Position numbers and translations under genes: made by a program. From the NCBI GenBank assembly GCA_000969725.1, contig JXSR01S015936.1: DNA of 22,975 nt, one strand, 5' to 3'. The notes beneath the pieces were generated by a model. It was not told where the DNA came from and ran no database searches. It saw only the letters and a program-made list of their open reading frames with translations. The stretch comes from Ophiothrix spiculata. Lineage: Eukaryota > Echinodermata > Ophiuroidea > Amphilepidida > Ophiotrichidae. Positions 9,732-18,471 of this stretch are shown here, piece after piece (the stretch's first letter is position 1; each line of letters starts with the position of its first letter).

Positions 9732-9913
9732 TTAAGTAATAGAATTAAATCTAGTCTTCTGGACTTACATTAAATTGAGTGGCGACGTCTCGCATCTCAT
9801 CCGAGATGCATCCTCAAACCTACTGATCATCTGGTGGCTTCGAAATGAGATGCGAAATGTCGCCACTCAATTAAATGTAAGTCCAGAAGACTAGATTTAA
9901 TTCTATTACTTGA
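9732..9913. repeat. 182-bp palindrome with 69-bp arms
   Basis: 9732-9800 and 9845-9913 are reverse complements with about four mismatches out of 69, sharing CTAGTCTTCTGGACTTACAT. The 44-base loop at 9801-9844 carries CGAGATGCATCCTC and a GATCATCTGGTGG segment. No target duplication is visible, partly because the right edge is overlapped by a tandem duplication. Confidence 0.85.
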
Positions 9914-9958
9914 TTTTACAATACCTGGATTCTATTACTTGATTTTACAATACCTGGA
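9901..9958. repeat. Exact 29-bp tandem duplication at the palindrome edge
   Basis: The 29 bases at 9901-9929, starting TTCTATTACTTGATTTTAC, are repeated exactly at 9930-9958. The first 13 bases of the first unit are also the outer end of the palindrome's right arm, so the duplication arose after or during formation of that arm. Confidence 0.9.
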
Positions 9959-11009
9959 TGAATCAAAACCTTCATAAACGTATAGTGTATTTACACAGAA
10001 TACAAATGCATACACTTGAAAGGACAAGGATTGTAAGCTTCATCAAATATGTGACAGTTCATCTCAAACTAGCCGTAAATGCAGCAAATTTCAATTTGCC
10101 CTACCGTGAGTTGACAATAAATGTCAAGGTCAAAATTTGCCAAAATTTATTTATTGACAAATTCACAATCCTTGTGTTTACTTCAAAACACTTTCATTTC
10201 AAGAAAATTATTGGAAATATGAAATACACCTGTATATTTTGAAGCCAATCAACAGAAAATATAGGGCTTATTGATCTCTGAAAATGTTTATCTCGGTTAT
10301 ACATTTTGCTCCCTAACAACCTTTGATGGATCATAACTTGACTCATCTAAATCGAGTGAAGTTCATTGAGGTGTAATTTTAATCCTTATGTTTTTTAAAA
10401 TTATTTTTAAAAGTGAAAATGACAAGAGGCTGCATTTGCGGCTGCTTTGGTATGAAGTGTCACATCAGTTATGAAGCTTTGTGTATTTGATGATTTAGTC
10501 TTCCTACAGATATGCTCCATATATTTTCCAAGTTTCTCATATCAACAATACAGACATGCCTTCTTAATACATTTAAAGAAGCTGCAACAAAATCCTTGTC
10601 CTCTAAAGGCTCTGTCACACATCATCGTTTAGAGCCAAATGATGTCTAACATACTTAATCCCCGGACTTAATCCCAATATTGTTTTGGTTTATACATTGT
10701 TGTATGTCATGTGTTCCTTACAAGTACGTTCAATACGTTATTCACATAGTTTGTCTGTTATGTATACGTTCAATTCCTTATCCATACGGTGGTGGTCCGT
10801 TTGGCACATACATGATCAGCATGTGAAACTTTTGTATGTTACTCGTACCTTTGGGCTCTATGCGGTGATGTGTGACAAAGCCTTTAGGTTATACAAAAAT
10901 GACCCTGATTCAGTAACAAATTGCACTGGATGACATGTCAGAATACGTCTACAATATATATGATCTGCACGTGTTCATACCAAGGGGGGCCACTCGTTTA
11001 TACATAGTA
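9959..11009. other. Non-coding spacer with a short degenerate tandem repeat
   Basis: Segments 10725-10746 and 10765-10786 both begin TACGTTCAAT and match at 18 of 22 positions, 40 bases apart. ACAAGGATT occurs near 10025 and, inverted, near 10170 and 10590. The frames at 9958-10242 and 10685-10933 have no domain, and their composition fits translated AT-rich DNA. Confidence 0.4.
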
Positions 11010-11017
11010 GTTGTAAG

Positions 11018-11394
11018 CAGTGTTCCTGCTAAGGCTGTATGGTGTGCCATTGGTGCAGGAGGTTGGAAAATCAGATTGAAGATTTTTGAAAGTGTGTGAA
11101 AAAGATGGGGGTTTTTTATATAATGATGGATATTCATATGAAGCGGTATAAAACTATAGAATGTTCAATTGTATTAGGCCAATATAGAATGACCTGGCAA
11201 AAGTGCTCCGGTGAGTACCAAATACGAGTAGCGTAGAAGTTTAAAAATTTGAACATTCTATATGTTTTTTTCTTGCTTATTATCAAGTCAATATTTAACC
11301 TCAGCTTATACTTTTGGTGCAAGCACCTTTTTCAACTTTGTCAAATAAAATTGGTTGAATTGGCGCAAGCTCAGAAACCTTAGAGGGAACACTG
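11018..11394 (+). mobile_element. hAT-like element with 8-bp target duplication GTTGTAAG
   Basis: It begins CAGTGTTCCTGCTAAGGC and ends AGAGGGAACACTG, and GTTGTAAG occurs exactly at 11010-11017 and 11395-11402. The first 40 bases resemble the element at 6887, as do the GGCGCAAG word near the right end and the 3' terminus, so both are copies of one family in the same orientation. At 377 bp it is longer. It holds an internal inverted pair (ATAGAATGTTCAA near 11156 and its complement near 11250) that may be a further insertion. The frames at 10949-11137 and 11134-11322 are artefacts. Confidence 0.88.
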
Positions 11395-11589
11395 GTTGTA
11401 AGCATTCTTGTGATACCCTTTGGAAAAATATCCTAAACAAGGACAACTATGAACTTGACAATCAGACTCTTACCAATGATAATGATTTTATAATCATATT
11501 ATTAAGGTGGATCAAAAGGATGTTTCTGGAAATTAGAAACTGCATGTAGAGGCATTTGATTACATTGAACAAGTAAAGCTGAAAACACA

Positions 11590-12205
11590 GCAAAATGGTT
11601 TTTGTTTGAAGGAAATCGGACATACGGTTGGCAAGATATGCATGATTTTAATTTCTTTGTTTTCTATCATTTTTGCCAATATATTGATAAAGTTAATGAG
11701 CAACATTGGCAATATGTGCTCATTTATATTCATATTTACCAATATTTGACCAATATCTTATGAATAAACCTTCATACTGTTTTTATTTTACATAATTTTA
11801 ACTTGAAACTTTGCCAATTTGTTTCTATGGCCTAAAACATTAACATATGATTTACCCGCCCATCTAATTTGCATATTTGCATAATTAATGAGCATTAAAG
11901 CTAATTAATTATGCAAATATGCAAATTAGATGGGCGGGTAAATTATACATTGAAGTTTTAGGTGATAGAAACACATTGGCAAAGTTTCAAGTTAAAATTA
12001 TTAAAGGTAAAAGTAGTATGAAGGTTTATTCATAAGATATTGGAAAAATATTGGTAAAAATTAATATTAATGAGCACATTTTGCCAGTTTTCCTCATGAA
12101 CTTCATCAATATATTGGCAAAAACAATAGAATACAAAGAAACTTTAAACAGCACTATCTCAAAAATCGTTTGTCCGATTTAGCTCAAATTTTGGAATTAA
12201 GATTT
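11590..12205. repeat. Large foldback element, about 600 bp
   Basis: Two arms of about 300 bp face each other around a 6-base loop (11894-11899). Corresponding words such as AAATCGGAC (11613-11621 and 12172-12180), GCCAATATATTGAT and CTTATGAATAAACCTTCATACT sit symmetrically about 11896.5, so the arms have essentially equal length. Pairing is almost perfect over the innermost 45 bases (TTTACCCGCCCATCTAATTT onward) and looser outside. The outer limits are approximate. No terminal target duplication or coding frame was found. Confidence 0.85.
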
Positions 12206-12374
12206 GTTTTGCTTAGCTCTCTGCAACATGCCTATTTTTATCTCAGTCAGAGCAACTTCATTTTGCCTTAATACCACCTTAAAGAGGGAAACAGTTACAA
12301 GAGAATTAAAAGTCAATTCTTTGCACAGGTTTGTAAACTTGTTAACCATACCCTTAACATTAAAAGTTGTGCCT
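12206..12374. other. Short non-coding spacer
   Basis: This gap between the foldback and the CAGGCC-ended element is AT-rich. The 73-codon frame starting at 12204 has no domain and runs into the next element. Confidence 0.3.
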
Positions 12375-12562
12375 CAGGCCTCGTCTTTTGAAATTTGCTG
12401 GCGAGTGACAAATCACTCTTCTTAAAAACTTGTCAGGGGGTGCATATGAGTGATTTTAATCACATGAATTATCATTACATCAAATGTAAGCGAGTGATAA
12501 AAATCTCTCCTCAGCTTTATTTTATTTTGATCACTCTTGCTCGCCTCAAAAGACTAGGCCTG
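12375..12562. mobile_element. CAGGCC-ended MITE-like element
   Basis: CAGGCCTCGTCTTTTGA at the left pairs with the complement of a right end reading CAGGCCTAGTCTTTTGA, one mismatch in 17. GCGAGTGA/TCACTC words are repeated inside in both orientations. The flanks GTGCCT and GTACCT differ by one base and may be a degraded target duplication. The element also holds two overlapping reverse-strand poly(A) signals. Confidence 0.65.
12516..12526 (-). terminator. Candidate poly(A) signals for the minus-strand gene
   Basis: TTTATT occurs twice, overlapping (12516-12521 and 12521-12526), which reads AATAAA twice on the minus strand. It is the first canonical signal downstream of the stop codon at 12971, implying a 3' UTR of about 450 bases. 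It lies inside a transposable element, so the gene may have adopted a transposon-derived end, or the real signal may be a variant nearer the stop. Confidence 0.35.
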
Positions 12563-12639
12563 GTACCTAATACAATTACACAAACGTGTCCTCATAACAC
12601 ATTACTACACCTCTTGAATATTTATAACAGGGATGTATA

Positions 12640-12680
12640 AAATTTAGCAAATGCTCTGCCAACTGAGCCACTGAGGTTTG
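12640..12680 (-). pseudogene. tRNA-like A-box remnant (possible SINE or tRNA fragment)
   Basis: On the minus strand the sequence reads CTCAGTGGCTCAGTTGGCAG, followed by AGCATTTG. This matches the D-arm and internal A-box of many tRNAs (TGGCTCAGTTGG). No anticodon stem or B-box follows at the proper distance on that strand. A B-box-like GCTCAAATCCCGG lies on the plus strand at about 12717-12730, in the wrong arrangement. I read it as a fragment of a tRNA-derived element, not a functional tRNA. Confidence 0.35.
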
Positions 12681-12970
12681 ATGGCATCAAAGCACTAGAT
12701 TATATCTAGACTTTAAGCTCAAATCCCGGTTTCTATACTCCTCTAGCATGAAGTATTCAGCAGAGGGCAAATTATTTCTAGCAAGATAAATATCATATAT
12801 TAAGGTAGTTGAACTCCAGCTTTGTGTCAGATTAAAAAAGAGAGTCAGGAAACAGAAAGACCCTTGGCTGTTTTCCTGATACTGAGAAATTCCCATATTG
12901 CAACAAACTCACTCAACAAATACAAACCATAAAGGAAAGACGGTGAACTCCATTGGAGTCATCAACGCTC
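12681..12970 (-). other. Likely 3' UTR of the 205-codon gene
   Basis: This sequence lies directly downstream of the minus-strand stop codon and has no other recognisable content. The inference depends on the gene being real and on a poly(A) site further down, near 12516. Confidence 0.35.
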
Positions 12971-13588
12971 TCATTTGACTTTGAGATCCTTCATGTGTTT
13001 AGCAACTGCTTCTACGTTGTCCGATGATTCTCCTTTGTTGCCATGGTTACTACTTTTGCTATTGATACTACTCTTCTTCATTCTGGATTCTAGTTCATCC
13101 ATTGATTTTGACCTGCACAGTGACCTTGCGCTCGCACCTAATGGCAAATCATCCACCACATGAGCCAACGCAGCGTCCTCAGAGGAAGCGGAGGTACTTC
13201 GCTTTTTATTACCGTCCGATGGATCTGTTAACGTACGCGCTCTTCTTGCTCGCCCAGGTATGCGATACGGTTTGGCGTATCTTACACGAGTCCGTCTATG
13301 TCTGGCAACACGACCTTCGTCGACGTTCATATCTGGCACAGGATCTGCTGCTCGTAAGCTTATACCCGGGTCTTCAATGTCATTGGAAGAATCACCGACG
13401 TGCCCATTGAGTCTATGTCTTCGGCTTCTTAGAACTGGGCCCATGCGGGTTACATACTGGGTATTTAACTGCACAACCTGGAAGCAGTCTTTGTGTTGTT
13501 TCTGAGCTTTTTCTTTCAGATAGTCCTGCCTGCTCTCTGTGACTGAACTGAGCATGCCCAGTTCATTTAGAGCATTGTTCAAGTCCAT
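12971..13588 (-). CDS. Unrecognised 205-residue protein, main or terminal coding exon
   Basis: This is the only long, composition-normal coding frame in the window, and it is more GC-rich than its surroundings. It starts at an ATG in strong context (A at -3, G at +4), six bases after a good 3' splice acceptor, and ends at TGA. It therefore looks like the last exon of a spliced gene whose upstream exon or exons lie at higher coordinates. The frame is open back to the acceptor, so coding could begin further upstream. Residues 1-45 look helical and charged (ESRQDYLKEKAQKQHKD). Residues 93-118 are very arginine-rich (RHRRTRVR, RARRAR), and 128-137 is KKRSTSASSE, a possible nuclear-localisation or phosphorylation region. 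Residues 157-175 contain RSKSMDELE, a basophilic-kinase-type site, and the tail (189-205) is a short amphipathic-looking helix ending KDLKVK. No transmembrane segment, signal peptide or catalytic motif is visible. Much of it is probably disordered. I do not recognise the family and assign no function. Confidence 0.65.
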   Translation of the reverse strand: MDLNNALNELGMLSSVTESRQDYLKEKAQKQHKDCFQVVQLNTQYVTRMGPVLRSRRHRLNGHVGDSSNDIEDPGISLRAADPVPDMNVDEGRVARHRRTRVRYAKPYRIPGRARRARTLTDPSDGNKKRSTSASSEDAALAHVVDDLPLGASARSLCRSKSMDELESRMKKSSINSKSSNHGNKGESSDNVEAVAKHMKDLKVK

Positions 13589-13594
13589 GATGAT

Positions 13595-13621
13595 CTATGA
13601 ATTAAGAAAAAGAAAAAAATA
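13595..13621 (-). other. 3' splice acceptor before the 205-codon exon
   Basis: On the minus strand a long T-rich tract (TTTTTTTCTTTTTC) is followed by TTAATTCATAG, so the exon would begin at 13594 with ATCATC before the ATG. This is a classical polypyrimidine-AG acceptor. It supports a eukaryotic spliced gene and an upstream intron extending to the right. Confidence 0.65.
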
Positions 13622-13934
13622 TATATTATTTTAACATTATTTTCTTTCAAGGCATCTGTCGACTTCTTTGCTCCAAGCAAAAAGTCAAGGTGTCCTTGGA
13701 CCACTGAAGAAAGAATCAGATGAAACTTTGCAATAAGGATAGTAATTTGCAGAACTGTGTTCAAAATAAAGACATAGCTTCCTATCCCAACCCAGGATTG
13801 TGCTATAGGGATGAAATTGCTCGGTGAAAAATATCCAAATTGAGAAACAATAAGGAAAAATCTAAAAGAACGAAAGTTCATCTGTGTCAACTGGTGGTCG
13901 TCATGAATTAATGCTAAACTTTAAGCTAGCCGGA
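13622..13934. other. Probable intron sequence upstream of the exon
   Basis: This lies upstream of the acceptor on the minus strand. The 103-codon minus-strand frame at 13579-13890 overlaps the acceptor and exon start in a different frame and is rich in Phe and Ile, as expected from translated AT-rich DNA. No other structure is visible. Confidence 0.4.
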
Positions 13935-14190
13935 ATGCCACTTTGGTTTTGGTAGGGGTGTGCAGCCTCAATATCCCTAGGCTAGGGAAAGGAAGATTGG
14001 CTCTAAAAAAGGGGTCTTGAGAACTGAAGTGACCCAAAAATGACCATTGAGAACTCATTTTGGGGGCTAAATTTGGGCTCTATCTAAAAGCAAAAATTTT
14101 CAAATTTTTTCTTGAAATGGGGGTCTTGGGAACTAAATTCCAAAAAATGAGGCTAGGGAATTGGAAGGGTTTTTTTTTCAAAAATAGGGC
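13935..14190 (+). repeat. Dispersed G-rich repeat, copy 1
   Basis: The 22 bases at 13942-13963 (TTTGGTTTTGG, then TAGGGGTGTGC) recur exactly at 19921-19942. CTTGAAATGGGGGTCT at 14111-14126 recurs at 18978-18993, followed in both by a GGGA word. It contains GGCTAGGGA motifs at both ends and runs into a T-tract. No coding frame is present. It is part of a family with copies near 15541, 18890 and 19898; the class is unknown. Confidence 0.65.
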
Positions 14191-15540
14191 TTGTAACTAA
14201 GGTACATGTAGGCATGTTCATAAAAAATAAAAATCATTTGTTAAAATGATGTTAGATGGAAAGATATTTTAATTCCCTTCAACATGAGGGGTCAACCATC
14301 TGAAACGGTGATGAAATGGTGAAGTTGTGGGTGAAAAACGGGTCCTGAAATATACCCAAATTTGCCCAAAAATTGTGACCCTGGTATTGCCTACTCCTAA
14401 CTATGAATTTTCCCAAAGGATGTTTTAAGTACTTCCCACCATTCAATTCAAACTGTTACTTCCACAGCTTATAAACAACACACGAGTGACCTAACTGCCA
14501 TAGCCTTACACATAAAACTACTGATGGAAAAATTGCTATAGAAAATTTATTACATAGTCGAAGTGTGAATAAAAAAGACCTTCAGACAGGGGATAATCAC
14601 AGCTTGATGTCTATGTAAACAAATACCACTTCGACAATATTCTTCATCTCCAAAATACAGTTTGAAAAGGCAGGTAATTCAAAATCTTTACCACACAAAT
14701 GAATGGAGAAGTGGAGTGACCTTGGTGAACATGCCATTGAGTTACTCATATTTACTGAAGTGTTGCTGTGTGTTATGGGAAGAGCTTTAATCATCCTTTG
14801 GAATTTTCCTAATGTCAAACTCATAGAAGACATGTAGATCGGCCCAATACGTGGATTTAGGGTTTGCAACAGGAAGTCAATCTGTACCGAAATTTTAGCC
14901 CAAACACAGTTTTGCCTGTAAAACTAATAAGCCGTGACATTAGCTCCTGCAATCCATATACATGACAGCGGGTTATTTGAATTGTTGTTTGGGATGGATG
15001 GTAGTGCGCATCCATTTTACGCCTATTTGGGTACATCATTATCCTTTATCAGTGCATTATGGGATTGAATTTCGGGCTCAATTGATTTCCGGTTGGGAAA
15101 CCCAAAATCTGCGTATACAACATGCCTAATACATCTCTGTTACTCCAGTGGTTACCTAACTGACAGCTTGGAGTTGCCAATTATAATATAACTGTGTAAA
15201 AGCAATCAATAACTATATTGATTTAAGCTAGCTGAGCCATGATTGGCCATAAGCAATGACAAGACATTTTTATGAATGAAAGTCACATGTTATTTTTGGT
15301 GGGAATTTTAGAATTGCCTCTTTGCATGCTAGGAGGATAATGCAAATTACCAAGATTACTGGCATGTAAACAACAATTTTTACAGTGTCTCTGATGCTTA
15401 CCCCTGGAAATATCTCATATTTCTGCATGTGAGGATTGACTCAAATATCTGGTTAGTGATTATTCTCTATTTCAAGACCTTGAGGCATTTGCTTACAAAT
15501 ATATATTATATCAAGAGATTTTAGGAAAAATATTTCCCCG
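14191..15540. other. Non-coding stretch, probably intronic or intergenic
   Basis: A segment near 14330-14390 (GGGTCCTGAAATATACCCAAATTTGCCC) resembles wording in the G-rich repeat at 19898-20280, so it may be an extension or a degraded copy. Otherwise no repeat, RNA or gene is visible. The 90- and 60-codon minus frames at 14597-14869 and 14857-15039 have no domain or splice support. Confidence 0.35.
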
Positions 15541-15730
15541 AGGGGGGGGGGGCACTGAGTGGAAACATTCATCAGTGAGCAGAAATCCGAGGGAAAGGGT
15601 ACCTTTTTTACAAATTGTCATGGACCGCAAGGACCGCGATAAGGGTATCAATTTTACTTTATTTTGGAAAAAGGGTATACTTTTAGAAGCACAAATCAGG
15701 GTTTAGGGTATTGATTTTAATATCAAGTAG
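15541..15730 (+). repeat. G-tract-headed repeat, copy 2
   Basis: A run of about 11 G is followed by CACTGAGTGG and then phrases such as AAAGGGTACC, AAGGGTATCAATTTT and AAAGGGTATACTTTT. GGGTAT recurs at least three times. The G-tract plus GCACTGA head matches, in reverse complement, the edge of the repeat ending at 19083. The function is unknown. Confidence 0.5.
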
Positions 15731-16435
15731 TCGGCGAGTACAGTATGAATTTTAAGAACATGAATTAACCATAAAACTCTGAAATATCCAGAAAAAACTG
15801 CTAATTTCTCTCGAACACACCCCGATTCGATAAAATCATGTCGCTTCTATTACTGCAGCCCATTTCCTGGCACCTCACTCACGTAATTTTTGGTTCGTTG
15901 TAGTAAATACATCAAATATATTCGCTACGGTAATGGACGAATCAGAATCGTTGTTTTAGCAAACTTAGGTACAGCAATTTATTCAGAACAAGTTTTCCAG
16001 GTCATCACTGCACGAAAAATAGGGAATTTGACTGAATTTTGCCAGGAAATTTTGGACATTGAATTGACTCCCCATTTCAATTCAATGTCTTCTTGCACAT
16101 GTCTAGTCCAATATAAGGTAATGCATCTGCATATAATTCTTTGTTTCATGGGATATCTTCATTTATACCTTGTCCTAAGAAATGTACCACAATATCCTAA
16201 TAGTAGCAGTGTGCAAATTAAGGAAATATTCCTGGTAATTCTGTGGATTACCATGTCCTAAAAATTGGTAATCTGCATGTATTTTTAGTAATCCTTAATT
16301 TGTAGCTAAATAAGAAAATTTAAAATTAAAAAGAGTTCTCAATTGTCAATTGAGTCTGATTGGGCTTAAGGCTAGCTGACAACAATATCTAATGACTACT
16401 ACTGCTACTATAAACCAATAGTTCATGCCTCCGTG
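15731..16435. other. Non-coding stretch with two small hairpins
   Basis: GACATTGAATTGA and its exact complement flank a 10-base spacer at about 16055-16090. CAAATTAAGG near 16214 pairs with CCTTAATTTG near 16293, with GGATTACC/GGTAAT pairing inside. The 123-codon frame at 15890-16261 begins at a TTG and spans these hairpins, so it is not called as a gene. Confidence 0.4.
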
Positions 16436-16775
16436 CAGGCCCGTAGCCAGGATTTTTTCAAGGGGGTGCAGATTTTCAAAAAGTGGACCTTTTGGAGGAA
16501 AACTTTTCTTTTTGGTCGACCTTACACTAATTTTGGTGGTTTTTGACAGGGTGACAAGCAAAAAAAAAAAGGGTTTTTAGCACTTTTGCAAGCATTTTGT
16601 GCAGTATTTTATTAAAAAACGACCTACATTTACGTATTTTGGTGCTTTGGGTGTTCTTTTGGTGGACATTTAGGGACTTTTTGTGGACCTTTTTTGTACA
16701 TTGTCAAATTTGGGGTGGGGGTGCGACGCCTCAACCGCCCCCCCCCTCCCCCCCCCCCCCCTGGCTACGGGCTTG
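16436..16775. mobile_element. hAT-like element with CAGGCCCGTAGCCAGG ends
   Basis: The left end CAGGCCCGTAGCCAGG pairs with the right end CCTGGCTACGGGCTTG, one mismatch in 16. The 8-bp flanks CCTCCGTG (16428-16435) and CCTCGGTG (16776-16783) differ by one base, consistent with an aged hAT target duplication. The interior is rich in TTTTGGTGG and GTGGACCTTTT words, and a long C-tract lies at about 16737-16760 next to the right end. No transposase frame is present. The 71- and 68-codon frames inside it are artefacts. Confidence 0.75.
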
Positions 16776-16783
16776 CCTCGGTG

Positions 16784-17386
16784 AGAAATGTTTCAATCTT
16801 TGAGGGTTTGGGCTAGGGGTGTGTGTTAATTTGCAAATTTTGACATTTTAATGCGGGGTCCCCTTCAAAATACGGTATCACCAATACAAATCAAGAATAT
16901 GAAAGAAATTTTGAGAAAAAAGTCGCATAACCCCCCTGTACACACCCTTTGAAAATTTGCTTTCCAAATTCGACCGGTTTTAAGTAGCAGACGACGCTTT
17001 GCATACGTACAAACATACATTGTACAAAAAATCATTTAAACTATCCAATATCATTTTTAACAATTAATCATATGTAAAGGTATTGAATGACAAATCATTT
17101 AGCATGTTTAAAGGCATAATTGTAATTTTGTGGGCAAGAGTAACTTCATTTTTTGCTTATTACATAATGAATACCAGCATACAGAGCTGTGAAAAGGCTT
17201 GAACAGGTATTTCCATAGAATAACAATTCTGGCAAGGGTAAATGCATTGTAAGGGAAGTACATTTGTAATATAGTGCATAGAAAATAATATCTGACCAGC
17301 GATAGCTTGTACATTTCAAATATACATATTGTTCTGTGTTTTGCAGCATACCTTGATATTCTAGACCATTAGGCCTAATGATTTAG
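16784..17386. other. AT-rich non-coding stretch
   Basis: No defined repeat is seen before the minisatellite. The overlapping minus-strand frames at 17108-17314 and 17146-17349 are in different frames of the same AT-rich DNA, and neither has a recognisable domain. Confidence 0.4.
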
Positions 17387-17509
17387 ATCATGGTGAATAA
17401 TCAAAAATGAGACAAAAGTTTCCCCCAATCATGGTGAATAGTCAAAAATGAGACAAAAGTTTCCCCCAATCATGGTGAATAGTCAAAAATGAGACAAAAG
17501 TTTTCCCCA
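17387..17509. repeat. 41-bp minisatellite, three units
   Basis: Units lie at 17387-17427, 17428-17468 and 17469-17509, each beginning ATCATGGTGAATA. They differ at only two positions (AATAATC versus AATAGTC in unit 1; TTTCCCCCA versus TTTTCCCCA in unit 3). The high identity points to recent expansion. Confidence 0.92.
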
Positions 17510-17561
17510 ACTTTAGGCCAAATATATTAGATAAGTTCTTTTTATGCTACATATGGTAACT

Positions 17562-17783
17562 TCAGGAGTTCTTTTCGGATCTGTTCATATGCTGAAGATC
17601 GTTTCCTGAATACTTCACCAACAGGACCCCTTTCCCCTTGGCCATTCGGCTTTCCCTGTCCAGCATCACTTGCGTGGTTATGTTGTGGTATCTATAATGC
17701 AGCTTACAAATTTTTGAAAGTCTACTGTAGAAACCAACGTAAAGATCAACATCAGACTTTCTTGTTAACCGTTTCCTGAACAT
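17562..17783 (-). CDS. Possible exon, unrecognised (73 codons)
   Basis: This minus-strand frame has a fairly normal amino-acid mix, including a lysine/glycine-rich stretch (RMAKGKGVLLVKYSGND) and YSRLSKICKLHYRYH, unlike most translated spacer here. An in-frame TAG stands just before its ATG, and there is no good polypyrimidine acceptor upstream, so as a free-standing exon it is doubtful. GTTTCCTGAA occurs twice on the plus strand near its two ends (17600s and 17770s). It could be part of the same gene as the 12971-13588 exon or a chance frame. No domain was recognised. Confidence 0.18.
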   Translation of the reverse strand: MFRKRLTRKSDVDLYVGFYSRLSKICKLHYRYHNITTQVMLDRESRMAKGKGVLLVKYSGNDLQHMNRSEKNS

Positions 17784-18471
17784 CTACAGTTCGATCCCCG
17801 TCTTAGACGCCCTGTTATATCCATGACTTAGATGTCCAAATACCACGTTCAAACCTCAAGAGTCCGCATCAGGAATTCTCTACCTGATTATAATTCCAGC
17901 TTTGGAGAAGGGGTCGAGGTGAATTGGTTATCTTGGCAACACTGAGTGAACAACTGCACTGTTAATGCCGTGATTAGCGACCAAACAACCAAAAGAGGAA
18001 AGAAAAACAGAAGAGCAGAAGCAATTTGAGCGATGGTATTATTTTCAGGCAATGTACAAGATTGTTTGTATGTCCTATCCCTACAACCCTTGTAGATGAT
18101 TCAAGTTATGTGAAATTTTTATTTCCAAGTATCTGGAACGTGATAAAAATTGCATGTTTAGCAATCAATTTTCTATCTTATTTATCAACCTTTGTTCTCC
18201 AAACTTGATAAAATGACGAAAACAACTTTTAAAATAACACCTTTTGCCTCAAAAACACTTTGTTTTATTTGTATTGAACACCTTTAACACTATCTTTCAT
18301 GTATCATGTAATTTCAACAAATTTCTGAACTTCATATAAGAGAAGAGATCAACGTCGGCCCATTAGCCTTTTCGGGATTTCCAATCTCTTATACAGAAAC
18401 TCAAATATCGCTAATTTGTTCCATTGAAATATTTGTCAAAATTGGCCAACTTTAGAAGCTCACTGTGGTTG
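17784..18471. other. Non-coding stretch
   Basis: No repeat or RNA gene is seen. AGTTCGATCCCC at about 17789 resembles a tRNA T-loop, but its 5' stem partner is absent. The 60-codon frame at 18026-18208 has no domain. Confidence 0.4.

Noticed and set aside
9958-10242. 94-codon plus-strand gene
   Set aside because: It starts at the end of a tandem duplication, is rich in Lys, Ile and Asn as expected from AT-rich DNA, and has no domain.
12640-12730. Functional tRNA gene
   Set aside because: An A-box-like D-arm is present on the minus strand, but the B-box-like word is on the other strand and in the wrong order, and no anticodon or acceptor stem can be formed.
12975-13505. Three plus-strand frames opposite the 205-codon exon
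   Set aside because: They are antisense shadows of the minus-strand coding exon.
13579-13890. 103-codon minus-strand gene
   Set aside because: It covers the probable intron and splice acceptor in a different frame from the supported exon and is rich in Phe, Ile and Leu from T-tracts.
15890-16261. 123-codon plus-strand gene
   Set aside because: It begins at TTG, spans two small hairpins, and has no domain or splice context.
17780-17815. tRNA T-arm (AGTTCGATCCCC)
   Set aside because: The 5' side of the T-stem does not pair, and no D-arm or anticodon arm lies upstream.
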